Shown here: in pieces, positions 1 through 5,023 of the stretch
How the letters are laid out: every line of letters starts with the position of its first letter
Position numbering within the stretch: position 1 is the first letter of the stretch
Source: Synergistaceae bacterium
GTDB taxonomy: Bacteria; Synergistota; Synergistia; Synergistales; Synergistaceae
Reading direction: 5' to 3'
NCBI GenBank assembly: GCA_031274115.1
Contig: JAISQP010000139.1
Location: 1 to 5,023 of the forward strand
DNA length: 5,023 bases
The notes under the pieces: generated by a model
What the model was told of the DNA's origin: nothing
The model's database searches: none
The model's input: the letters and a program-made list of their open reading frames with translations, nothing else
Made by a program: the position numbers and the translations under genes

Positions 1-6
1 GGAGGA
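1..6 (+). promoter_or_regulatory. Ribosome binding site of the response regulator
   Basis: GGAGGA lies six bases before the ATG at 13, at near-ideal Shine-Dalgarno spacing. It supports that ATG as the start. The promoter and any upstream gene are outside the window. Confidence 0.8.
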
Positions 7-12
7 AGCGGC

Positions 13-714
13 ATGGCCGAAAAGATTAAAAATATTTTAGTGGTGGACGATGAGCCGAAAATTTTGGAAGCCGCGGCCTCCTATCTTTCGAGCAAGGGAT
101 TTGCGCTCTTTACGGCCGCGAACGGGAAACAGGCTTTCGAGATATTCGACAGGGAAAATATCTCGCTGATCGTTCTGGATCTGATGCTGCCCGATATATC
201 CGGCGAGGATATCTGCCGTTCGATTCGCGGAAGATCGCGCGTCCCAATAATCATGCTGACGGCCAAGGTCGGGGAGAGCGACCTGCTCAATGGGCTTCGG
301 ACAGGCGCTGACGATTACGTCACGAAGCCTTTCAGCCTTAAAGAGCTTCACGCGAGAATAGAAACGGTCCTGCGGCGAACGGAACCGGATCTCGTCCCGC
401 TGACCGTGAAAAACTCGTTTCGCGGCGGCGACCTCGCAGTCGACTTCGAAAAGAACATTTTCAAAAAAAGGCAGGAAATTCTCAATCTCACGCAAAGCGA
501 GGTCAAAATACTCGCGGCGCTGATAAAATACCCCGGCAAAGCCTTCATGCGGGAAGAGCTTATCGCGGCGGCCTTTGGAGACGGGTTTGACGGTTACGAC
601 CGCACGATTGACGTCCACATAAAAAACCTGCGCAAAAAAATCGAGGACGATCCCAAAAATCCCGTCTATATTCGGACAGTCCATGGTTTGGGGTACAGGT
701 TTGGAGGCGAGTAG
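13..714 (+). CDS. OmpR/PhoB-family DNA-binding response regulator
   Basis: This is a complete 233-residue protein, the normal length for an OmpR-type cytoplasmic transcription regulator. The N-terminal receiver domain (about residues 6-120) has the acidic pair D12/D13, the phospho-acceptor D56 in VLDLMLPD, the switch T83 in MLTAK, Y102, and the conserved K105 in the KPF motif. The C-terminal winged-helix DNA-binding domain (about 137-231) has the typical LTQSEVKIL start, the recognition-helix segment TIDVHIKNLRKKI, and the wing ending VHGLGYRF. The start is fixed by GGAGGA six bases upstream. The stop codon directly abuts the ATG of the kinase gene, so the two are co-transcribed and the kinase is almost certainly its cognate partner. 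All catalytic receiver residues are present, so it should be phosphorylatable. Family assignment is secure. The regulon and a specific name (PhoB, BaeR, CpxR and so on) cannot be decided from the sequence. Confidence 0.96.
   Translation: MAEKIKNILVVDDEPKILEAAASYLSSKGFALFTAANGKQAFEIFDRENISLIVLDLMLPDISGEDICRSIRGRSRVPIIMLTAKVGESDLLNGLRTGADDYVTKPFSLKELHARIETVLRRTEPDLVPLTVKNSFRGGDLAVDFEKNIFKKRQEILNLTQSEVKILAALIKYPGKAFMREELIAAAFGDGFDGYDRTIDVHIKNLRKKIEDDPKNPVYIRTVHGLGYRFGGE
703..707 (+). promoter_or_regulatory. Ribosome binding site of the histidine kinase, inside the regulator gene
   Basis: GGAGG sits in the last codons of the response regulator, seven bases before the ATG at 715. It supports that kinase start and indicates translation coupled to the upstream gene, whose TAG stop ends at 714. 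Confidence 0.75.
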
Positions 715-2094
715 ATGAGAAGCCTGCGCGCGCGGTTGTCGCTGTCCGCGGCGTTTATCGTGCTGGCCACGGTAGTTCCGATAAGCCTTCTGTCCAATCT
801 GCTTATAAGCAGACAGTTCGAAGCCTATGTAATGGAGCATCAGAGAGAAAGAACGGAGCATATCGTGTACGATCTCAGCCTGCAGTACGATGACTCATCG
901 CGCGTGTGGAATATCGGTTTCGTCCACGCAATCGGCATGTATGCCCTGCAGGAGGGCTATATCATCAAAGTTTACGATGAAAATTCAAAAATCATATGGG
1001 ACGCGGAAAATCACGATATGGAGGGATGCGAGCACGTCATGGAGGAAGTTGCGCGCAGGATGGAAAAACTCGGAAACAGGGGCGAATTCATGACAGCCCA
1101 GCGCTCCCTCGTTCAGGATGGGGAGGAGATAGGGACAGCGTCCTTCAAATATTTCGGCCCTTTCTTTTTAAGCGAGCGCGACTTTTCCTTCCTGAACTCT
1201 CTGAACACTATCCTGCTCGCCATCGGCGCGTTTTCGCTGCTGTTCTCCTTCGTGATAGGCTGGTTTCTGGCGGCGCGCATAGCGAGTCCGATCACGAAGG
1301 CGGCGGAAATCGCGAAAAGAATATCAGTGGGCAATTACGATCTTCGCTTTGAGGGCGAGACCCGAACGACTGAACTCGACAACCTCTCGTCGGCCGTCAA
1401 TCACCTGTCGGAGGCGCTCGAGAAACAGGAAAGCTTACGAAAACAACTGACAGCGGACGTGGCGCACGAACTGCGCACCCCGCTCGCGTCTCTGGCCTCG
1501 CACATCGAGACGATGATGGAGGGAATATGGGAACCTACGGCAGAGAGACTGAAAAGCTGCTATGACGAAATAATGCGGCTCGGGAAAATGACGGCCGACC
1601 TGGAGCGGCTCGAACGCGTAGAGAGCGAGAACCTGAAACTGGACAAATCCCCTGTCGATCTGAGGGAAATAGCGCGCGCCGTCTGCGACAACTTTGCCGG
1701 CGAGATCGCGAATAAAGACCTGACGCTCACGTTCGAGGGCGAAACATCGAGAATTATCGCCGACAAGGACAGGATCGGCGGAGCTATTTCGAATCTGATG
1801 TCGAACGCGGTGAAATATACGCCGCCCGGCGGACACATAAACGTATTCGTACGGGACTCGGAGCGAGACGGAACCCTAACCGTCGAGGACGACGGCATCG
1901 GCGTTTCCGAGGAGGAACAGACGCTGATATTCGAACGCTTTTACAGGGCCGATAAATCGCGCAACCGTGACACCGGAGGCGCCGGAATCGGCCTCGCCAT
2001 CGTCAAGTCCGTCGTGACCGCTCACGGCGGGACAGTGACGGCGCAAAGCCGCCCCGAGCACGGCAGCCGGTTTATCGTTTCGCTTCCGAAATAG
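715..2094 (+). CDS. Membrane sensor histidine kinase (HAMP-HisKA-HATPase_c)
   Basis: This complete 459-residue inner-membrane kinase should autophosphorylate on histidine and pass the phosphate to the regulator encoded immediately upstream. In order it shows a first membrane helix (about 8-31), an extracytoplasmic sensor region (about 32-160), a second membrane helix (about 162-186), a HAMP linker (about 187-240), a HisKA dimerisation domain with the H-box ADVAHELRTPLAS (H251), and a HATPase_c domain. The ATP-binding part has N364 in the N-box, the G1 box D393-G-I-G, an F-box around F406-F409, and the G2 box GGAGIGLA (421-428). All catalytic boxes look intact. The sensor region contains YIIKVYDENSKIIWDAENHDM, a pattern I recall from BaeS-like kinases of anaerobic Gram-positive and related bacteria, with a lone Cys just after it. 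The ligand is not predictable. The start is supported by GGAGG seven bases upstream, with no gap to the preceding stop codon. Confidence 0.95.
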   Translation: MRSLRARLSLSAAFIVLATVVPISLLSNLLISRQFEAYVMEHQRERTEHIVYDLSLQYDDSSRVWNIGFVHAIGMYALQEGYIIKVYDENSKIIWDAENHDMEGCEHVMEEVARRMEKLGNRGEFMTAQRSLVQDGEEIGTASFKYFGPFFLSERDFSFLNSLNTILLAIGAFSLLFSFVIGWFLAARIASPITKAAEIAKRISVGNYDLRFEGETRTTELDNLSSAVNHLSEALEKQESLRKQLTADVAHELRTPLASLASHIETMMEGIWEPTAERLKSCYDEIMRLGKMTADLERLERVESENLKLDKSPVDLREIARAVCDNFAGEIANKDLTLTFEGETSRIIADKDRIGGAISNLMSNAVKYTPPGGHINVFVRDSERDGTLTVEDDGIGVSEEEQTLIFERFYRADKSRNRDTGGAGIGLAIVKSVVTAHGGTVTAQSRPEHGSRFIVSLPK

Positions 2095-2102
2095 CCGATA
2101 AA
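2071..2102 (+). repeat. Inverted repeat over the kinase stop codon
   Basis: TTTATCG (2071-2077) plus TTTCG (2078-2082) can pair with CGAAA (2087-2091) and CGATAAA (2096-2102). This gives a 12-bp stem with a CTTC loop and a 4-base bulge that contains the TAG stop. No U-tract follows, since the next bases are AAAGGG, so it is not a canonical intrinsic terminator. It could be a weak terminator or a 3'-end stabilising hairpin for the two-component operon. The pairing is seen in the sequence; the role is inference. Confidence 0.5.
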
Positions 2103-2155
2103 AAAGGGATTGGAAGCGTCGGCGCATCCGGCGGCGTCACAAAGGTAACTGCAAC

Positions 2156-2183
2156 TTGCGCCGCACAGCGGGGATGATATAAT
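2156..2183 (+). promoter_or_regulatory. Extended -10 sigma70 promoter for the structured RNA
   Basis: A perfect TATAAT (2178-2183) is preceded by TG one base upstream (2175-2176), forming an extended -10 element. A weak -35 match, TTGCGC (2156-2161), lies 16 bases upstream and matches the TTG core only. Predicted transcription starts near 2190, immediately before the first hairpin of the RNA element. Extended -10 promoters are known to tolerate poor -35 boxes, so this one is credible. Confidence 0.72.
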
Positions 2184-2189
2184 AACCGT

Positions 2190-2392
2190 TGAAAAGCAAG
2201 ACTCCCCGCCGGAGAGGAAGCAGGGAGAAACGTCTTGCGAGCCCTGCCCGACCGAGCTGCTAACTCAGCCGGGACTTACAGGCCGAAGTCAGCGTAGGCT
2301 GCGGATTATATCCGCGATTGCTTCTAGAAGCTTTGAGAGAGCGACTAGAAGTGAAGAGAGAAGAGCGAGCCAAAACAGGCCGCTCTTTTTTT
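2190..2392 (+). ncRNA. Structured RNA of unknown class (about 200 nt) ending in an intrinsic terminator
   Basis: The stretch has no convincing reading frame but has its own promoter and terminator and several nested stems. Hairpin 1 pairs GCAAGAC (2196-2202) with GTCTTGC (2232-2238), with further pairing of TCCC and GGGA inside. Hairpin 2 pairs CAGCC (2266-2270) with GGCTG (2297-2301) and encloses GACTT/AAGTC (2273-2277 with 2286-2290). Hairpin 3 pairs GCGGAT (2301-2306) with ATCCGC (2310-2315) and shares one base with hairpin 2. Hairpin 4 pairs TTGCTTCTAG (2318-2327) with CTAGAAGTGA (2345-2354), using two G-U pairs. The terminator forms the 3' end. Length and layout would fit a small regulatory RNA, a 6S-like RNA, or a leader with an attenuator. 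I looked for hallmarks of RNase P RNA, SRP RNA, tmRNA, T-box, cobalamin, SAM, TPP, lysine and glycine elements and saw no convincing match. The boundaries are inferred from the promoter and terminator. Confidence 0.6.
2361..2392 (+). terminator. Intrinsic terminator of the structured RNA
   Basis: AAGAGCG (2361-2367) pairs with CGCTCTT (2381-2387), and GCC (2369-2371) with GGC (2378-2380). One bulged A lies between them and the loop is AAAACA. Seven consecutive Ts (2386-2392) end it. The U-tract is on the + strand only, so it stops rightward transcription about 280 bases before the dehydrogenase gene. Confidence 0.88.
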
Positions 2393-2404
2393 CTTCGCCC
2401 AAAT

Positions 2405-2475
2405 GAATCACCTCGATTCTGCCGGGTGATTCTCAAGGTCAGGCAACCCCGGCGGAATTGCCCGGAGCCTCTCCT
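2405..2475 (+). other. Second hairpin-rich element, possible regulatory leader
   Basis: This stretch lies between two terminators and holds no gene. It starts with a perfect 8-bp stem, GAATCACC (2405-2412) with GGTGATTC (2425-2432), around a 12-base loop. Next, GGCAA (2442-2446) can pair with TTGCC (2458-2462), or alternatively AGGC (2441-2444) with GCCT (2467-2470). The segment GCCTC (2467-2471) is also complementary to GAGGC (2506-2510) in the second terminator, so terminator and anti-terminator folds are both possible. That is the architecture of a riboswitch or attenuator. I see no promoter between 2392 and 2405, so transcription would have to come from read-through. The pairings are seen; function is speculative and no known aptamer was recognised. 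Confidence 0.35.
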
Positions 2476-2493
2476 ACAAAAAAGCATAGCATA

Positions 2494-2517
2494 GCCGTCT
2501 CTTCGGAGGCGGCTTTT
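2494..2517 (+). terminator. Intrinsic terminator with a UUCG tetraloop
   Basis: GCCGTCTC (2494-2501) pairs with GAGGCGGC (2506-2513), including one U-G pair, around the very stable C(UUCG)G loop. Four Ts follow (2514-2517). The U-tract is short but the stem is strong. It insulates the dehydrogenase operon from transcription arriving from the left, or acts as an attenuator for the element at 2405-2475. Confidence 0.7.
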
Positions 2518-2549
2518 GCAATCGAGGCCGCTCAAATTCTAAACGTAAG

Positions 2550-2578
2550 TTGACATCGCCTGACTGATATAGTAATGT
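2550..2578 (+). promoter_or_regulatory. Candidate sigma70 promoter of the dehydrogenase operon
   Basis: A perfect -35 hexamer TTGACA (2550-2555) is followed after 17 bases by TAATGT (2573-2578). This keeps the key first, second and last positions of the -10 consensus but misses the middle three. AGTAAT at 2571-2576 is an alternative with a 15-base spacer. The region is AT-rich, lies just after a terminator and in front of an operon, which favours a real promoter. It would give a leader of about 90 nt. Confidence 0.5.
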
Positions 2579-2592
2579 TATTAACAAGCCCA

Positions 2593-2623
2593 AAATAAAT
2601 TTACATGCTTTCGAGTTTTATTT
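2593..2623 (+). repeat. AT-rich inverted repeat, possible operator
   Basis: AAATAAA (2593-2599) and TTTATTT (2617-2623) form 7-base inverted arms separated by 17 bases, just downstream of the candidate promoter. The placement suits a repressor site. Arms this AT-rich also arise by chance in AT-rich DNA, so confidence is low. Confidence 0.22.
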
Positions 2624-2640
2624 ATCACGTCTCCTACGTT

Positions 2641-2669
2641 CAACAAATCTAATCAAAGAGGGGTTGTTG
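2641..2669 (+). promoter_or_regulatory. Dehydrogenase ribosome binding site inside a possible hairpin
   Basis: GAGGGG (2658-2663) is the Shine-Dalgarno site, 11 bases before the ATG at 2675, which is a rather long spacing. It lies in the loop of a potential hairpin formed by CAACAA (2641-2646) and TTGTTG (2664-2669). The 6-bp stem is weak, so strong masking of the ribosome site is unlikely on its own. The Shine-Dalgarno assignment is more certain than the hairpin. Confidence 0.45.
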
Positions 2670-2674
2670 TAAAC

Positions 2675-3643
2675 ATGAAGGGACTTGTTAAAACCGCGCC
2701 CGGGACTTTAACGCTCCAGGAACTCGAAACGCCCAAACCAAACGGGCACGACGTTATCCTCAAGGTTTCGCACTGCGGCATCTGCGGATCCGACGTGCAT
2801 CTGTGGGAGAGCGACGCGAACATCGGACTCGTCCTCGGGCATGAATTTGCGGGGGTCGTCGAAGACCCCGGCGCCAGCCAGTTGAAAGTCGGCGACTACG
2901 TCGCGGTAATACCGGGCAGCTCGAAGGGCAAGGGCCTGGTGGTCGGAGCGAACGTACAGGGCGCTTATACAACTCATTTCAGCCAGGATCCGCGGCTGTT
3001 GCTCCCCGTGCCGAAGAGCGTCGGAACCGAGGTCGCGTGCATGATCGAACCGTTTACCGTAGGCCTTCGCGCGGTGCGGCGTTCTCATATCGACATACAG
3101 GAAAAGGTGCTTATCACGGGCGCGGGAATTATCGGGCACACCGCGGCGGAATGGGCGAGGCTCGCCGGCGCCGAAACCATCGTCATGATCGACATAAATG
3201 ACAAGAGAATAGAATTTGCGAAAAAACACGGAGTGATTGACGAGATATTAGACGCCAAGGACCCGGACATAGAGAAAATATTGATGGAGAAGACGGGGGG
3301 CGCTGGGTTCGAAAAGGTCATCGAGTGCACCGGATTCGAAAAACCGACGCAGCTCAGCATAAACGTCACTAAAACCGGCGGGCAGATCACATACGTCGGG
3401 GTAAACTTCCACAGCGTATCAATTCCATTCCTCCCGCTCGTCATGAGAGAGATCTCGATCGTCGGCACATGGGGGGGCATTTCACTCTACGCGCAGGAGG
3501 TGTTGCATCATTTCGAGACAAAGAGAGTGAATCCTATCAAGTACGTCACCGACAGAATTCCGCTTGAGCGTGTGCAGGCCAAGATGGAGGATCTGGCCAG
3601 CGGCAAGAGCGGAGATATCAAGTGTCTGATTGTGAACGAATAG
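2675..3643 (+). CDS. Zinc-dependent medium-chain alcohol/polyol dehydrogenase
   Basis: This complete 322-residue cytoplasmic dehydrogenase belongs to the medium-chain (MDR) superfamily and should oxidise an alcohol or polyol carbon with NAD, or reduce the ketone. The N-terminal catalytic domain shows the zinc ligand C37 in CGICGSDVH and the GHE motif H56/E57. E125 in MIEPFTVG matches the glutamate zinc ligand of sorbitol and threonine dehydrogenases rather than the cysteine of classical alcohol dehydrogenase. The Rossmann domain has GAGIIG (149-154), and D173 at the end of the second strand favours NAD over NADP. The four-cysteine structural-zinc lobe usual near residues 85-115 is missing: there is no Cys between 38 and 121. 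This explains the length, somewhat under the usual 340-350. The ATG has a GAGGGG site 11 bases upstream. Its stop is 22 bases before the next gene, so they form an operon. The substrate is unknown; a polyol, a 2,3-diol or a threonine-like hydroxy compound are options. Confidence 0.93.
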   Translation: MKGLVKTAPGTLTLQELETPKPNGHDVILKVSHCGICGSDVHLWESDANIGLVLGHEFAGVVEDPGASQLKVGDYVAVIPGSSKGKGLVVGANVQGAYTTHFSQDPRLLLPVPKSVGTEVACMIEPFTVGLRAVRRSHIDIQEKVLITGAGIIGHTAAEWARLAGAETIVMIDINDKRIEFAKKHGVIDEILDAKDPDIEKILMEKTGGAGFEKVIECTGFEKPTQLSINVTKTGGQITYVGVNFHSVSIPFLPLVMREISIVGTWGGISLYAQEVLHHFETKRVNPIKYVTDRIPLERVQAKMEDLASGKSGDIKCLIVNE

Positions 3644-3652
3644 TAAAAAACT

Positions 3653-3659
3653 AGGAGGG
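3653..3659 (+). promoter_or_regulatory. Ribosome binding site of the ThDP enzyme
   Basis: AGGAGGG lies six bases before the ATG at 3666 and is a near-perfect Shine-Dalgarno. It fixes the start of the partial gene, which sits 22 bases after the dehydrogenase stop with no terminator between. Confidence 0.85.
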
Positions 3660-3665
3660 TTTGTT

Positions 3666-5023
3666 ATGGCAAGCGTAAACGGAGGATATCTCGTAGCGAA
3701 GGCGCTTAAAAACGAAGAGGTCGATACTGTATTTACCTTGACCGGCGGACATATTATGCCTATTTTAAACGCCCTGGTGGAGTTCGGGATAAAGGTCATC
3801 GACTGCAGACACGAGTGCGCCGCGGCTTACGCGGCGGACGCTTACGCCAAGGTCAGCGGCAGGCCCGGCGTACTGATTACCACCGCTGGACCCGGAGTCA
3901 CGAACACGATGACGGCAATGGCGGAGGCGTCGGAGACGACCGTGCCGATAGTCCATATCGGCGGCGCCGCCGTGCAGAGCTTCTTTGACATGGGAATGAT
4001 GCAGGACGTGAACACGCTCGGCGCCATGAGCGCGTTCTGTAAATTCGCGAAAAAAGTCACCATCCCCAGGAGGATCCCTGAGTATATCGCCATGGCGTTC
4101 CGTCACGCGCTTGACGACACGCCGGGCCCTGTTTACCTCGAGATGCCAATGGATATCCTGGCCGAGAAGTATGGCGGACTCATAGAGGACGAGGGAAAGA
4201 TCTACTATCCTGAAAAATATCGCACCGACGCGATTGCGTTCGGGGACCCGGACCTGATAAAGGAAGCCGCGAAGCTGTTGGCTTCCGCGAAAAAACCTGT
4301 TCTGGTTCTCGGCGAACAGGCCCGCTTCAACACCAAGTACGGCGAGTATGTAGAGCGCCTCGTAAATTACCTGAAGATGCCGGTGTTCATCTCCCCGCTC
4401 GCGTTGATCCGCGGAACATACGCCGACGAGTCCAAAAACGAACTCTTCGCCATCGGAAACGCCGCTACGACCCAGGCGGACGTGATTCTCGAATTGTGCG
4501 CCAACAACCACGGGCTCCTCGGCTACGCGCGCGCCCCGCTCTTCAACGCGGCCGCGAAGATCATTCAGGTCCACCCCGACAGGCTCAAGATCGGCTACAA
4601 TACGAAGGCCGACGTCGGCATAGTCGCCGGCGCAGGCGCCGCCTCCAAGCAGCTTTTGGAGGAGATCGAGAAGCTGACGCAGGCGCGCAAAGACGACGCG
4701 TGGGTCGATGAAGCCAGGAAGCTGAACGGAATGGCGAGATCGTTTTATACGGAAGCGGCCGCGGACAACGGCTTTCCGATCCATCCCGGCCGGCTCGCGG
4801 CCGAAGTCGCGAAGTTCCTCGCTCAAAGCGGGCAGGATTGGCACATCGCCTGCGACGGAGGAGACTCCGGCGTGTGGATGGCCGCGAACGCGGTCGCGCG
4901 CTACCCTGGGCAGATCCTCCGATTCGGAAACATGGGCACGATAGGAACCGGCCCCGGCATGGCGATAGGCGGGTGGGCCGCGGACAAGAAACCAGTACTC
5001 TACTACACCGGCGACGGCAGCTT
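3666..5023 (+). CDS. Thiamine-diphosphate enzyme, acetolactate synthase / 2-hydroxyacyl-CoA lyase superfamily (3' end outside window)
   Basis: An uninterrupted frame of 452 codons runs off the window edge; relatives are usually about 550-600 residues. The enzyme makes or breaks C-C bonds next to a carbonyl through a thiamine-bound carbanion. The N-terminal pyrimidine-binding domain (about 5-170) has TGGHIMPIL, then RHE with H49 and the catalytic E50, and the family signature GRPGVLITTAGPGVTN. A central domain (about 190-335) contains PVLVLGEQA and PLFNAAAKIIQVHPD. The C-terminal domain begins near 370 with CDGGDSGVW, then GNMGTIGTGPGMAIGG, and reaches GDGS (449-452), the start of the metal/diphosphate motif. 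The rest of that motif, including its NN end, is beyond the edge. Features such as DGGD and the GYARAPLFN stretch look closer to lyase or decarboxylase members than to true acetolactate synthase. I cannot tell acetolactate synthase, 2-hydroxyacyl-CoA lyase, oxalyl-CoA decarboxylase and dione hydrolase apart. The preceding dehydrogenase suggests a shared pathway. Confidence 0.92.
   Translation, partial: MASVNGGYLVAKALKNEEVDTVFTLTGGHIMPILNALVEFGIKVIDCRHECAAAYAADAYAKVSGRPGVLITTAGPGVTNTMTAMAEASETTVPIVHIGGAAVQSFFDMGMMQDVNTLGAMSAFCKFAKKVTIPRRIPEYIAMAFRHALDDTPGPVYLEMPMDILAEKYGGLIEDEGKIYYPEKYRTDAIAFGDPDLIKEAAKLLASAKKPVLVLGEQARFNTKYGEYVERLVNYLKMPVFISPLALIRGTYADESKNELFAIGNAATTQADVILELCANNHGLLGYARAPLFNAAAKIIQVHPDRLKIGYNTKADVGIVAGAGAASKQLLEEIEKLTQARKDDAWVDEARKLNGMARSFYTEAAADNGFPIHPGRLAAEVAKFLAQSGQDWHIACDGGDSGVWMAANAVARYPGQILRFGNMGTIGTGPGMAIGGWAADKKPVLYYTGDGS

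Noticed and set aside
37..861. 274-codon open frame on the - strand
   Set aside because: It is antisense to the response regulator and the start of the kinase, both clearly real. Its translation shows no domain pattern.
2203..2225. Resemblance of CCGGAGAGGAAGCAG to the SRP RNA tip
   Set aside because: The SRP core needs a GGUCAGGUCCGGAAGGAAGCAGCC-like asymmetric loop. The bases upstream (CCCCGCC) and the extra AG do not fit that fold.
2279..2301. GCCGAAG motif reminiscent of the lysine riboswitch
   Set aside because: The other lysine-riboswitch signatures are missing, the enclosing stem differs, and the downstream genes are not lysine-related.
2403..2429. Possible short leader peptide (ATG to TGA, 8 residues)
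   Set aside because: There is no Shine-Dalgarno upstream, the frame sits inside the 8-bp hairpin, and it has no run of a regulatory amino acid. Chance occurrence is more likely.
2260..2535. 91-codon open frame on the - strand in the intergenic region
   Set aside because: It runs antisense through both terminators and the hairpins, has no clear ribosome site, and its product is Arg/Ser/Cys-rich without a recognisable motif.
3765..4844. 359-codon open frame on the - strand
   Set aside because: It lies wholly opposite the ThDP-enzyme gene, whose frame has family motifs throughout and a strong ribosome site. The antisense translation is Arg/Val-rich with no recognisable domain, typical of a shadow in GC-rich coding DNA.

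Overview
The window carries two protein-coding blocks, all on the + strand, separated by an RNA- and signal-rich gap of 580 bases. The DNA is mid-to-high GC in the genes, with strong AGGAGG-type ribosome binding sites and sigma70-like promoters. Protein style suggests an anaerobic bacterium, perhaps Synergistota or a GC-richer Clostridia-like lineage. That placement is an impression from sequence style and is not proven by anything in the window.

Block 1 (13-2094) is a complete two-component system. An OmpR/PhoB-type response regulator is followed, with no spacer base, by a membrane histidine kinase of the HAMP/HisKA/HATPase_c type. The kinase would sense an envelope or extracellular signal through a loop of about 130 residues and phosphorylate Asp56 of the regulator. 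The target genes cannot be read from the sequence. The kinase gene ends in an inverted repeat that spans its stop codon.

The gap (2095-2674) contains no convincing protein gene but is dense in signals. An extended -10 promoter (2175-2183) precedes a run of about 200 bases that folds into at least four hairpins and ends in a textbook intrinsic terminator (2361-2392). This looks like an independent structured RNA, or a leader with an attenuator, and I could not assign it to a known class. A second set of hairpins follows (2405-2475) and ends in a second terminator with a UUCG loop (2494-2517). A TTGACA promoter candidate, AT-rich DNA with an inverted repeat, and a possible hairpin around the ribosome binding site then lead into the next gene.

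Block 2 (2675-end) is the start of an apparent catabolic or biosynthetic operon: a zinc-dependent medium-chain dehydrogenase without the usual structural-zinc lobe, and, 22 bases later, a thiamine-diphosphate enzyme of the acetolactate synthase / 2-hydroxyacyl-CoA lyase superfamily. The second gene is cut by the window edge right at its GDG cofactor motif. A plausible joint role is oxidation of a hydroxy compound to a ketone, coupled to C-C bond cleavage or formation next to a carbonyl. The substrate is unknown.

The best candidates for something undescribed are the structured RNA(s) in the gap and the dehydrogenase/ThDP-enzyme pair.
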